From Opitutia bacterium (GTDB taxonomy: Bacteria > Verrucomicrobiota > Verrucomicrobiia > Opitutales > Seribacteraceae): a DNA stretch of 44,381 nucleotides. Made by a program: the position numbers and the translations under genes. Each line of letters starts with the position of its first letter. Position 1 is the stretch's first letter. The notes beneath the pieces were generated by a model, which did no database searches, was not told the DNA's origin, and saw only the letters and a list, made by a program, of their open reading frames with translations. The stretch covers positions 1 through 44,381 of the forward strand of contig JABGWD010000217.1 in the NCBI GenBank assembly GCA_018645725.1, in the 5' to 3' direction. Of this stretch, positions 28,548 to 37,483 are shown piece after piece.

Positions 28548-29852
28548 TCATCCTTCGAGCGATAAACTTTTTGCTTCCATCGGTATGCCTACCAATCCAG
28601 TAAAAACGCTATCGCTGGTGGAACTAATAATCAAGGCTTCATGAATCCAGTGATGCTGTTGGAAATCGCCGCCTTCACAAACTTCCGCAATGGCAACACT
28701 CAGGCTATACGACCCTTTCTGCAAAATTGGCATTTGGAAGGTAAACGATGCTTTGAAATTAACTTTTTCAGACAACAGGGATCCTCTGTCGAATTTAATG
28801 CCAAAAGTGTTTTCGGAAAACAAATCCTGCCCCAATCTGTTGCGAAGTATGAAACCAGTAACTGGGCATGTAACCTTACCATCTACCTCTGCTACAATTT
28901 CAAGAACGACACGCTCTCCGCCTGCAAAGCAATTGATTACAGATAATTCGGGCAGTTCGAGAAAGGAAACGCTTTTGATTGTTGCAAGTCCGGAATACAA
29001 TTCCGATTCCAAACCCTCCGCCCTCTCAAGGTCACGCCCACTGGTTTCCGACTCTCTGCAGAAATCTTCATTTCTCTCGGAAAGTACAAAGGAAAGGTAT
29101 TTCCTCGTTGTCGCCTCCGTATCGCCTCTCGCTATCAACTTTCCTCCTGATAGCCATATGCATTCACTACATAGGCTCTGAACGGCAGCAATATCATGCG
29201 AAACCAGGAGCAAGGTCCCCCTTTTCTTGAAATCCCGAATAAACCTCATGCATTTTTGAATGAAGACAGCGTCTCCTACTGCTAAAGCCTCGTCGATGAT
29301 AAGAAGATCTGCATCTACATGAGCAATAACGGAAAATGCAAGACGGAGAATCATGCCGGAAGAATAGGTCTTAACTAGCTTGTCTATAAAGTCACCTATT
29401 TCTGCAAAATCTAAAATTGAATTCATGCGATCCCCAATCTCACTTTTCGACAATCCCAAAATTGATGCATTAAGGACGACGTTTTCCCGGCCGGTAAAAT
29501 TAGGATCAAAACCTGAGCCCAATTCAAGCAGGGAAGCAACCCTGCCATTGACCTCTACTGTGCCACTGGAAGCCTTAAGTGTACCAGCTATAATTTGAAG
29601 CAAAGTGCTCTTTCCCGCTCCATTCACCCCCACGATTCCAAGAGACGTGTTCTTGGATAGTGTAAGCGATACATCGTCCAAGGCATAAAAGAACCTTGGG
29701 TTCTCGGAGATTTTATTTTGGAAGGATGATTTTTTGTTACCTAAGAGTGAGGAAAGTAAGCTACCAACACTTCCAGACCCAAGATCAAAACTTTTGGAAA
29801 CAGAAACGAGTTCTACGACATTAACGTCAGATGCTGAATCTCCCTTGTTCAA
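28548..29852 (-). CDS. wzt: ABC transporter ATP-binding protein of polysaccharide export, Wzt-like with C-terminal carbohydrate-binding domain
   Basis: GVNGAGKSTLLQIIAGTLKASSGTVEVNGRVASLLELGSGFDPNFTGREN, DLLIIDEALAVGD; C-terminal ~170 aa beyond the ATPase. Confidence 0.94.
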   Translation of the reverse strand: MNKGDSASDVNVVELVSVSKSFDLGSGSVGSLLSSLLGNKKSSFQNKISENPRFFYALDDVSLTLSKNTSLGIVGVNGAGKSTLLQIIAGTLKASSGTVEVNGRVASLLELGSGFDPNFTGRENVVLNASILGLSKSEIGDRMNSILDFAEIGDFIDKLVKTYSSGMILRLAFSVIAHVDADLLIIDEALAVGDAVFIQKCMRFIRDFKKRGTLLLVSHDIAAVQSLCSECIWLSGGKLIARGDTEATTRKYLSFVLSERNEDFCRESETSGRDLERAEGLESELYSGLATIKSVSFLELPELSVINCFAGGERVVLEIVAEVDGKVTCPVTGFILRNRLGQDLFSENTFGIKFDRGSLLSEKVNFKASFTFQMPILQKGSYSLSVAIAEVCEGGDFQQHHWIHEALIISSTSDSVFTGLVGIPMEAKSLSLEG

Positions 29853-29913
29853 GGAAATGACACTATAGAAATCTCAAGCCATTGGGAGGCAAAACAAATT
29901 CGCAAGGGCAAGT

Positions 29914-31110
29914 TTACTCAGTAATGTCATCAATGCCCAACCATGCATTACCCGTCGCACCGCTTTCGGACTCAATGTTGATACTGTAGTAACCAGGAGC
30001 AAGATCCATTATCAATCCAGGATCTTTTTCATTTAATGCTTGGCCAAGTAGTGATTGGGCCTTGGATGCAATTTCCGCGGAATTGGACTCGGTGGTGTAG
30101 TCTTTACTGCCAACAATGAGAGTAGCAGTACCATTTGAAGTGTCGAATTTGTACAAATTAAGCATGATATCCGAAAGGACGTTACTCACTCCGAAACTAG
30201 CCAAACTGGCACCCCTACCCCGCAAAAAGATCTTCCTTGTACTTCCAGAATCACCAATTATCTCAAAAGCCGCAAACATGGCGCCATCACCGGGTTTGAC
30301 AATACCTCTAGTTGCTACACTTAAAAACTTAGCGGATGAGTTGGTTTCCGTCATGTCAATCCCCACCCATCCTATCCTAGACCCATAGGAAGATGAATAT
30401 GATTTATCTCGTACGTTACTAGAGTAAGTTCCAGTGCTATATTCTGCAATACTAGCGGATTCGCTAGTTTGTATAGGAATCGAGGGATAAAGAGAGCTGG
30501 AAAGGGAAGTGATTTGAGAAGCTTCGCTGCGGGACGTGTAGTTGTCATTACTGTTAGCCGATATAGCAGTATTTCCGGAGTACATGGTCATTTCGGGATC
30601 GAGCAGAGAAACGGTTGCCAAGGATGCAGCAAGTTTGCCGAGGGCTGGACCAATAGCACGCACCATTACGCTTCCAGTACCAGATATTTTAAAAGCCACG
30701 AACCTCTCATCGTCACCCGTTCCAATATGTCCACGAACGCTAATTCTCACGATTCTGGGTGTACCGGTTGCATTCGAATCCGAGTCAGGAGGGTCTGAGC
30801 CCGGAAGTGAAGCCAAGATCGTTGCGGTGGAAAGATCAGGGACTGTCTCCACAGGAACATCGAGAGCTGATGCGGCTACGGAGAGATTGGTCCAAACGCT
30901 GTCGTCGCCTGTACTGTTGTCGGGAGGATTCTTCCCTGTCGAGGCAGCAGTCGCAATGTAAGACTGGTCTCCCACCACAACCAAGGCTCCTATGGCGTAC
31001 GGCTCCTCGGAATCGTACTCCGCCGGTGCGTTTGATTGACCGGATAGCGAGAGAGAAAAGAAAAATCCCAAAAGGAAGAATGATGATTTCAGGGGCATAG
31101 TCATAAAAGT
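29914..31110 (-). CDS. Secreted protein: CBM5/12-like N-domain plus two IRAIGP-type repeats common in Verrucomicrobiota
   Basis: Signal peptide MTMPLKSSFFLLGFFFSLSLSGQS; YDSEEPYAIGALVVVGDQSYIATAASTGKNPP; FVAFKISGTGSVMVRAIGPAL and FAAFEIIGDSGSTRKIFLRGRGASL repeats. Start assigned to the internal ATG before the signal peptide. Confidence 0.7.
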   Translation of the reverse strand, partial: TFMTMPLKSSFFLLGFFFSLSLSGQSNAPAEYDSEEPYAIGALVVVGDQSYIATAASTGKNPPDNSTGDDSVWTNLSVAASALDVPVETVPDLSTATILASLPGSDPPDSDSNATGTPRIVRISVRGHIGTGDDERFVAFKISGTGSVMVRAIGPALGKLAASLATVSLLDPEMTMYSGNTAISANSNDNYTSRSEASQITSLSSSLYPSIPIQTSESASIAEYSTGTYSSNVRDKSYSSSYGSRIGWVGIDMTETNSSAKFLSVATRGIVKPGDGAMFAAFEIIGDSGSTRKIFLRGRGASLASFGVSNVLSDIMLNLYKFDTSNGTATLIVGSKDYTTESNSAEIASKAQSLLGQALNEKDPGLIMDLAPGYYSINIESESGATGNAWLGIDDITE

Positions 31111-31183
31111 AAATATATTCTCAGTCCTAAAGGTAAAGCAACTCCAATCTAAAGAAACATTGCCTCCGATCACAAGTCAAAAT

Positions 31184-32002
31184 TCAAGACAATCCATACC
31201 GCGCCTTCAACACGAAATTGAGGAGCGAGGAAGGAAGGATTCTGCAAATGAGAGGGGCAAGACGGGATTGGAACCATCCGCCTCCATAAAAAATCCCGGA
31301 TTTATTTTTTTCCAGTGCCTTCACTATTTGAAGGGCGGCAACTCGAGGCACAGGAGAATCTACCAGTTGACTCTCTATTTTCTTCCATGCCCGTTTCATG
31401 GATTCGGGTTGTTTCGATTCCTGCTGCTTGGGGGCGGATTGGTTGAACGAGGTACGCACGTCACCCAGTCGAAAATCGATTAGCCTCGGATATTCGGGGT
31501 ATTCGAGCATAAGCGACTGGGTAAAACTCGAGAGCCCTGATTTCCCGGCATTGTAAAGAGGCATGTAGGGCAAAGGAAAAAGAGTGACCAGTGAAGTAAC
31601 GTTAACGATTGTTCCCTTGCCCGATTTTGCCATGAGGGGAGCAAAAGCCTTGCAAAGTAAGATTGGGGCGGAGAACAAGACCGCAGTTTGTCGAATGATT
31701 TCGTCCTCCGGAAATTCCTCCCACTCGTAAAAGGCGCCATAACCCGCATTATTTACCAAAAGATCGGGTGTCCCGTTTTCATCGATAAAAGATTTTCCGT
31801 AACGGGTAACTGCATCCAAGTCGGAAAGATCCAATTTCACGGGATGAAGAAATTCATTGTCTTTCTCTCGGCGAGGGTTTCTGGAAATCGAGTGAACTTC
31901 CATGCCCCGATCCAGCAATCTCTCGCAAATCGCCAAGCCGATCCCCGATGAACCACCGGTTACAATTGCAGTCTTCTTTTCCATCTTTTCCAAGGCTACC
32001 AA
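31184..32002 (-). CDS. Short-chain dehydrogenase/reductase
   Basis: KTAIVTGGSSGIGLAICERLL, LLVNNAGYGAF, YNAGKSGLSSFTQSL. Confidence 0.93.
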   Translation of the reverse strand: MVALEKMEKKTAIVTGGSSGIGLAICERLLDRGMEVHSISRNPRREKDNEFLHPVKLDLSDLDAVTRYGKSFIDENGTPDLLVNNAGYGAFYEWEEFPEDEIIRQTAVLFSAPILLCKAFAPLMAKSGKGTIVNVTSLVTLFPLPYMPLYNAGKSGLSSFTQSLMLEYPEYPRLIDFRLGDVRTSFNQSAPKQQESKQPESMKRAWKKIESQLVDSPVPRVAALQIVKALEKNKSGIFYGGGWFQSRLAPLICRILPSSLLNFVLKARYGLS

Positions 32003-32039
32003 AAATTGGGCTTTGCAGCCAAGCTGAAGATTTCGAATA

Positions 32040-33170
32040 TTGGAATATCGTCAAATGAAGAAAAAAACCGTAGTATTGGTAACGCACGAGTATCCCCCGA
32101 AGCGCGGGGGGGCCGGCACCTACTGCGAGGAACTGGTCTATGCCTGTGAGCAGTTGAGCATACCCATGGAGGTCTGGGTTCCCGAATATGCAAGGAAGCT
32201 GACATCCGAGAAATTCAGGGTTTTGCCGGTCAAGGGAACTCAGGGTTGGGTTTGCTCAATGAAGTCGATCCGGGCAATCGCCAAGAAACTAAAGACGGAT
32301 TCGGATCGAGTGACTCTCCATTTGGCCGAACCGGGAAGTTTGCGTGCCTTCGTCCGGTTTGGGTGGCTGCTCCGCAAAATGCCCGACTCAATCGTTACGA
32401 TTCATGGAACGGAATTGCTCAGGTTTTGCTCTAATCCATTGGAGAAATTTCTTTTCCGGCGCCTATTGAAAAAGAGTCGACGGATTCACGTTCTCTCAAA
32501 CTACAACAAAACCGCTCTATTGAACCTTGTTCCGGAAGTGGAAAATCGGGTTCTGCTTTTTCCCGGCGCACCTGCCCGTCGCTTAATGGGAAAAGGTAAA
32601 AACAAAAGCTTGGGCAAAGATGAAAAACTCAAGATCTTGTGCGTAGGGCGGATCCATCCGAGAAAGGGTCAAGACCGACTGTTGGAAGCCGTTTCCAATC
32701 TTCCCGAAAAGTTGGCGGGCAAAATTCAGTGCCTGTTAGTCGGCCCTGTCGTAAAACGCAAGTTTTACGACAAGTTGAAAAAATTCTCAGGGAACCTCAA
32801 TTGCCAGGTTTCGTTTCTCGGCGATCTTCATGACGGGGAATTGGAAACCGTTTATCGGGAAGCCGACGTTTTTGTCATGCCTTCCATGCCACGGGAGAAA
32901 AGCGTGGAAGGATTTGGTTTCGTTTACCTGGAGGCAGCCTCGCACGGACTACCGGTGGTTGCCCACGAAACGGGTGGGGTCAAGGACGCCGTCCAACATG
33001 GGAAAAACGGCTTTCTGGTCAATCCTGACGAACCAGACTCCCTTGCGGAATGCATTGGCAAACTCATCGAGGACGAGGACCTGAGAAAGGAAATGGGGGA
33101 ACAAGGACTCAAATGGGCGAGTTCGCATTCCTGGGACGAAGTTGCCATGCAACTTTATTCCGGAATCTAA
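32040..33170 (+). CDS. GT4 family glycosyltransferase
   Basis: VVLVTHEYPPKRGGAGTYCEEL, ILCVGRIHPRKGQDRLLEAV, PSMPREKSVEGFGFVYLEAASHGLPVVAHETGGVKDAV. Confidence 0.94.
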   Translation: MEYRQMKKKTVVLVTHEYPPKRGGAGTYCEELVYACEQLSIPMEVWVPEYARKLTSEKFRVLPVKGTQGWVCSMKSIRAIAKKLKTDSDRVTLHLAEPGSLRAFVRFGWLLRKMPDSIVTIHGTELLRFCSNPLEKFLFRRLLKKSRRIHVLSNYNKTALLNLVPEVENRVLLFPGAPARRLMGKGKNKSLGKDEKLKILCVGRIHPRKGQDRLLEAVSNLPEKLAGKIQCLLVGPVVKRKFYDKLKKFSGNLNCQVSFLGDLHDGELETVYREADVFVMPSMPREKSVEGFGFVYLEAASHGLPVVAHETGGVKDAVQHGKNGFLVNPDEPDSLAECIGKLIEDEDLRKEMGEQGLKWASSHSWDEVAMQLYSGI

Positions 33171-33976
33171 AGGACATCCGCAAAAGCAGGACGCAGGCGA
33201 TTGAAAAACCAAGCTCCGCAGACAAAAACAACGATCCCAAAAACCCAGGCATACCCCACCTTCCACCAATCCAACTCTCCTCCCCAAAGCGTCACTTGTC
33301 GCAATGAATCGATGGTCTGAAGGAGTGGATTCCATTGCAAAAACTTCCATATCCCGGGTGCCGCCTTCTCCGCCTTTTCAGCCGAATAAAAAACTCCGCT
33401 CGCATAAAGGAGAGCCAACCCGAGAAAAGAGCCCAAGTGGCCGATGTCCCTCACAAAGACACCCAGGGCGGAAAAAAACCAAGACAAGCCGAAGGACATA
33501 AGAAACACCGGGCCCAAAATAACGGGAACGTAAAAGACGGAAAGAGTCAGACCAGGCCCAAGAATGGCAATCCCAGTCAAGCACAATCCAAGACCGATCA
33601 GCAAATCGTAAGCCAAGGCTCCGGTCATGGCCGCAGGCAAAATTTCGAGGGGAAAAACGACTTTCTTCACGAAATTCGGTTGCCCCACGATGACCCCGGG
33701 AGAGGCTCCAATGATGCCTGAAACCAGACCCAGTACGTTCAACCCCAAGAAAATCCCGAGAGCAAAATCCAAGGTCGATTCGTCCGGAGAATCAGTGAAT
33801 CTCCCCCCGAAAACCACCCCGAAGGCAAAGACGTAAAGACTCAACATGAGCAAGGGGTTCATGACTAACCAAAGAGCGCCCAGCACGCTTCCACGGTGGC
33901 GGGACTTGACGTTCCTCAAGAGAAATTGCCAAAGCAACTCCCTGCGCTTGAATAGGCTGACAATCGGTTCCATGAA
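33167..33976 (-). CDS. wzm: ABC-2 type polysaccharide exporter permease, Wzm-like
   Basis: KRRELLWQFLLRNVKSRHRGSVLGALWLVMNPLLMLSLYVFAFGVVF; six predicted TM segments; start at internal Met (MEPIVSLFKRRE). Confidence 0.92.
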   Translation of the reverse strand, partial: FMEPIVSLFKRRELLWQFLLRNVKSRHRGSVLGALWLVMNPLLMLSLYVFAFGVVFGGRFTDSPDESTLDFALGIFLGLNVLGLVSGIIGASPGVIVGQPNFVKKVVFPLEILPAAMTGALAYDLLIGLGLCLTGIAILGPGLTLSVFYVPVILGPVFLMSFGLSWFFSALGVFVRDIGHLGSFLGLALLYASGVFYSAEKAEKAAPGIWKFLQWNPLLQTIDSLRQVTLWGGELDWWKVGYAWVFGIVVFVCGAWFFNRLRPAFADVL

Positions 33977-34027
33977 ACTTGCCAATCTATCGAAAGCTTG
34001 AAAAAGTACGAGAGCAATCAAGCACAA

Positions 34028-35281
34028 TCAAGGCACTTGAACCCAATCGGATTTCTCATAATCGAAAAATGCGGATTTTTGAGGAGTTGATTGCGAAAGC
34101 TCAAAGTAAAGCCAACTCGCTCGGTCACTCGAATAGATAAACGGATAAACCGACAAACCCGACCACCACCACCCGATATTAGGCTGCCAAGCCCAAAAGC
34201 TTTCACGACCGGCTTGAGGCAAATACAACCATCCATGGGAGGAATGATAATTCCAGTTTGATGCCTCGGGGAGGAAAAAGCCGAACCAATCCGATTCCAA
34301 CCAACCGCCTTGTCCGGTCTTTCGGGCTTGGCTCCAGGCAGGGAGATAAGCCTCCAGCCAACTCTTGTGGTTCGCCAAACGCGTGTACACGGTCACGTCG
34401 CCATAGGTGGAATCGGATGAACCGTAGGAGACGGAACCGACGATTCTCCACGCATCCGAAATTTTCATGAAGGCAGGACCACCGCTATCGCCGACCGCCG
34501 TGCTTGCCTCAAGATCCACGGGCGTTGCATCACTTGTGCCGGTCGGAACGTAATCAATGGCCGGTTCATCGCTTCCCAAGCCATTGACATCCAATTGCGG
34601 GGAATCAAAATCAATCGCGAGCAGACCTCCCAAGTGTTCGGCAGGCACGTTGGCATCCTCTACTTGAACAACGACCCGATCCAAGGTATTTGCCCCACCC
34701 ACTCTCCTTTTGTTCAAAACGCCTTGCGAACCGGTCAATCCGTCAACCAAATTGCCAAAGCCACCGAGTATCACCTTTGCTCCAATCGGCTCCACGCCTT
34801 CCGCAGGCAACTTGGCCGGGTAAACCCCCACGACTTCCTCCTGCAACAAAACAACAGCCAAATCCACCCCAAGCATATCCCCATCTCCCCGTCCTCCGAG
34901 CTGGGAAAGCCGAGCCACCCAACCCGGATGCAAAACAACCTGCGAAACCGCGAATTTTTGCGATTCCGAGGCTTGATCAAAAGGAGAATGCAAAATAAAT
35001 TGCCAATCCATCGCTTGAGGGGACGGACTTGACAGACTGTTTCTGAACAAATGAGCAGCCGTGACAACGACGGAAGGCGCAACCAACGTACCCGTCCCCA
35101 AAACTCCCTCTTTTGAAAGCAGGGCTCCGACGGGAGAAAAATCGGGAAATTGACCGGAAGATTCGTACGGGGAGGAATTCAAACCCAAGTCGTAATAGGA
35201 AGACCAAGTCAAATTATCCAATTTCCCAAGTCTGCGTGTCGTCCCTTTCGAAGGAGTGATCAGGCAGCTAGACAAAGCCAA
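34028..35281 (-). CDS. Trypsin-like (S1) serine protease with Trp-rich C-terminal domain
   Basis: VVTAAH, GVDLAVVLL, GDSGGPAF triad motifs; C-term HSSHGWLYLPQAGRESFWAWQPNIGWWWSGLSVYPFIYSSDRASWLYFEL. Start uncertain: no ATG in the plausible region; TTG at 35281 is one option. Confidence 0.82.
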   Translation of the reverse strand: MALSSCLITPSKGTTRRLGKLDNLTWSSYYDLGLNSSPYESSGQFPDFSPVGALLSKEGVLGTGTLVAPSVVVTAAHLFRNSLSSPSPQAMDWQFILHSPFDQASESQKFAVSQVVLHPGWVARLSQLGGRGDGDMLGVDLAVVLLQEEVVGVYPAKLPAEGVEPIGAKVILGGFGNLVDGLTGSQGVLNKRRVGGANTLDRVVVQVEDANVPAEHLGGLLAIDFDSPQLDVNGLGSDEPAIDYVPTGTSDATPVDLEASTAVGDSGGPAFMKISDAWRIVGSVSYGSSDSTYGDVTVYTRLANHKSWLEAYLPAWSQARKTGQGGWLESDWFGFFLPEASNWNYHSSHGWLYLPQAGRESFWAWQPNIGWWWSGLSVYPFIYSSDRASWLYFELSQSTPQKSAFFDYEKSDWVQVP

Positions 35282-35300
35282 TGCCCAAAAAAACCTGAGT

Positions 35301-36227
35301 TTACTCTCCTTCTCGGGAAGGTTCGATATTCGGCGGAGCACTTGGCGGCAAAATATTGGGGGGTGGAGGAGGCGGAGGAAGATTAAGAAGGTCCAACTCG
35401 TTTTCGGTGACGGGATTCGGCGTTGGGTTTGGAGTAAAAGCAGGGTCCGAACCGGGAGCCGAAGACGAAGGTACGGAAGCGACGGGCCTTGATGAACGGG
35501 GACTGCCCGGTGAAACGGGTGCCGTCGGGACAGGAACCCGTTGACCGGAGGAAACCCCCGGAAATCCTGGACCGCGTCCGGGGAAAGCAGGAAAGGGACT
35601 TGGAGTCGGAGCCCTTGTGCCAAAAGAAGATGAAGATGGAGGCGTCCCGGTACTTGAAGGCCGCAGTGGGGTTCCAATCTGCTGCCTCGTATTGGCTACG
35701 GAAGGGGGCAATGGCGGTTTGAATTGCGGCACCGGAGGCATCACCCTCGGTTGTCCGCTTGATTTGGCAGACGCTCTGGCGGGAATCGACGCAGGCCGGG
35801 AAACGGAGGGGGAACCGATTGAAGGAGCGCGACTCGGGCCATACAGGTTAAGGTTAAACTCAGGGTGATTCTTGTAGGCAACGACAAGGGTTTCGGATTC
35901 CTCGCGAAAGTCTACCGCGTTGAACCCCTCAACGGTAGTGCCTCCACGAGAAACCCATTCGCTGAAATTGGCCTTCACGTTGTAAAGGCAGAAACGAGGC
36001 TTTCCGTCCAAGTAGAAATACCCGCGGAATTCCACTTCTTTCGAATGATCTTCTTGTTTGTTTGGTTTCTGGGCTAGATTTGGGGGGCTGAAACTAGGCT
36101 TGGGAACCGAACGCTGACGAATCTGAGCATTGGGATTTTGGAAGGGGGAACGTTTCTCTGAAAACACAAAACCCAAGCCCTGCGTAAGAAAAAGAGCGAT
36201 TAGCACGATAGGAAAAAAACTGTGCAT
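35301..36227 (-). CDS. Secreted Pro/Ser-rich protein with small globular N-domain
   Basis: MHSFFPIVLIALFLTQGLGFVFS signal; FRGYFYLDGKPRFCLYNVKANFSEWVSRGGTTVEGF; long Pro/Ser tract ending LLNLPPPPPPPNILPPSAPPNIEPSREGE. Confidence 0.7.
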   Translation of the reverse strand: MHSFFPIVLIALFLTQGLGFVFSEKRSPFQNPNAQIRQRSVPKPSFSPPNLAQKPNKQEDHSKEVEFRGYFYLDGKPRFCLYNVKANFSEWVSRGGTTVEGFNAVDFREESETLVVAYKNHPEFNLNLYGPSRAPSIGSPSVSRPASIPARASAKSSGQPRVMPPVPQFKPPLPPSVANTRQQIGTPLRPSSTGTPPSSSSFGTRAPTPSPFPAFPGRGPGFPGVSSGQRVPVPTAPVSPGSPRSSRPVASVPSSSAPGSDPAFTPNPTPNPVTENELDLLNLPPPPPPPNILPPSAPPNIEPSREGE

Positions 36228-36274
36228 GAGCCTAAATTTGGCAAAGAGATCGAAAAGTGGCAAGTTACAATCGC

Positions 36275-36646
36275 CTACGAGCTGAAAAAGGAATAGAGAC
36301 GAAAACCGAGGAAGATGGCCAACAGGGTGCCAAAGAGGTTCAAGCTCAGGTAAATGAATCCGTGGGTCCATTGTCCCGTCTTGATGAAATCCATGACGTC
36401 CAACCCGAAAGTCGAAAAAGTCGTGAAACCTCCGCAAATACCGACTATCCAGAAAGCCCGAAAGGTCTCCGCGTTGGTCGAGTTTTCGGAAAACCTGACG
36501 AGAAATCCGATGAGCAAAGCTCCCAAGAGATTGACCACCAGAGTTGGCCAGGGAAGAAATGATTTCATGAGAAAGCCGACAAAGGCCCGCAAAACCGAAC
36601 CACAAGACCCCCCTGCCGCTACGAGAAGGAAAAATTTGATCCCCAT
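36275..36646 (-). CDS. crcB: Fluoride exporter CrcB/Fluc
   Basis: AAGGSCGSVLRAFVGFLM, LPWPTLVVNLLGALLIGFL, GICGGFTTFSTFGLDV. Confidence 0.95.
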   Translation of the reverse strand: MGIKFFLLVAAGGSCGSVLRAFVGFLMKSFLPWPTLVVNLLGALLIGFLVRFSENSTNAETFRAFWIVGICGGFTTFSTFGLDVMDFIKTGQWTHGFIYLSLNLFGTLLAIFLGFRLYSFFSS

Positions 36647-36676
36647 GAGAGGCTGAATCCTATCTGGGGAAAAGAG

Positions 36677-37372
36677 TCACTCGGACTCTTTTTCGTTCGC
36701 GCTCTCGGTTTTTTTCTCGTCCGTGCTCTCGTCCCCGCTTTCGTCCTGAAAATCTTCCGACTGCTCGTCATCGGGTTCCTCGATCTCCGCTTCCTCAAGG
36801 GAATTGAACCGCAAGACCCTTTGGTGTTGAGGAAGGGGGGACAGGGTAACGATAATGAACCTACCGTTGAGCTTCGGTTGATCATCGGGTTTGCCAACGC
36901 CTTCCAAATCCTTGATAGCCTGACGCACCAATTTCATGCCCAAGTCAATGTGTTCCATCTCCCGCCCCCTGAACATCAAGGTGATTTTCAATTTGTTTCC
37001 CTGATGCAGAAACTTTTCCGACCGGCGAACCTTGGTCACGTAATCGTGCTCTTCGATTCGAGGACGGAATTTTGCCTCTTTTATTCTTTTCGAGGTCTTT
37101 TCCTTGTTTCTCTTGTTTTTGCTCAGTTCGTACTTGTACTTGCCGAACTCCAATATTCTGCAGACAGGAGGATGGGCAGAGGAAGCAACCTCGACCAAGT
37201 CAAGAAAATGAGACTTGGCGATCTTCAGAGCTTCCTCGGGCGGCATGACGCCGAGCATTTCTCCACTGGGACCGATGACACGGACTTCACGAGCCCGTAT
37301 CTTGTCGTTCTTCCTAATATAATCACGGTTATGATACCGTTTTTTGTTTTTTCCACCTGGTTTCTTTACCAT
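36677..37372 (-). CDS. infC: Translation initiation factor IF-3 with acidic C-terminal extension
   Basis: NDKIRAREVRVIGPSGEMLGVMPPEEAL, RPRIEEHDYVTKVRR, KITLMFRGREMEH; tail EIEEPDDEQSEDFQDESGDESTDEKKTESANEKESE. Confidence 0.97.
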   Translation of the reverse strand: MVKKPGGKNKKRYHNRDYIRKNDKIRAREVRVIGPSGEMLGVMPPEEALKIAKSHFLDLVEVASSAHPPVCRILEFGKYKYELSKNKRNKEKTSKRIKEAKFRPRIEEHDYVTKVRRSEKFLHQGNKLKITLMFRGREMEHIDLGMKLVRQAIKDLEGVGKPDDQPKLNGRFIIVTLSPLPQHQRVLRFNSLEEAEIEEPDDEQSEDFQDESGDESTDEKKTESANEKESE

Positions 37373-37483
37373 GTGGTTATCTGAGGGTAGGGATGGTCAA
37401 AATAGTAATTAGAAAGTGAAGTTGAACCTTAACTAAATGAAATCATAGAACTACTTAGGCAAGCCTTAATTTTATCATTGCGT

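Noticed and set aside
36647-36676. Fluoride riboswitch upstream of crcB
   Set aside because: Only ~30 nt separate infC stop and crcB start; no room for the aptamer.
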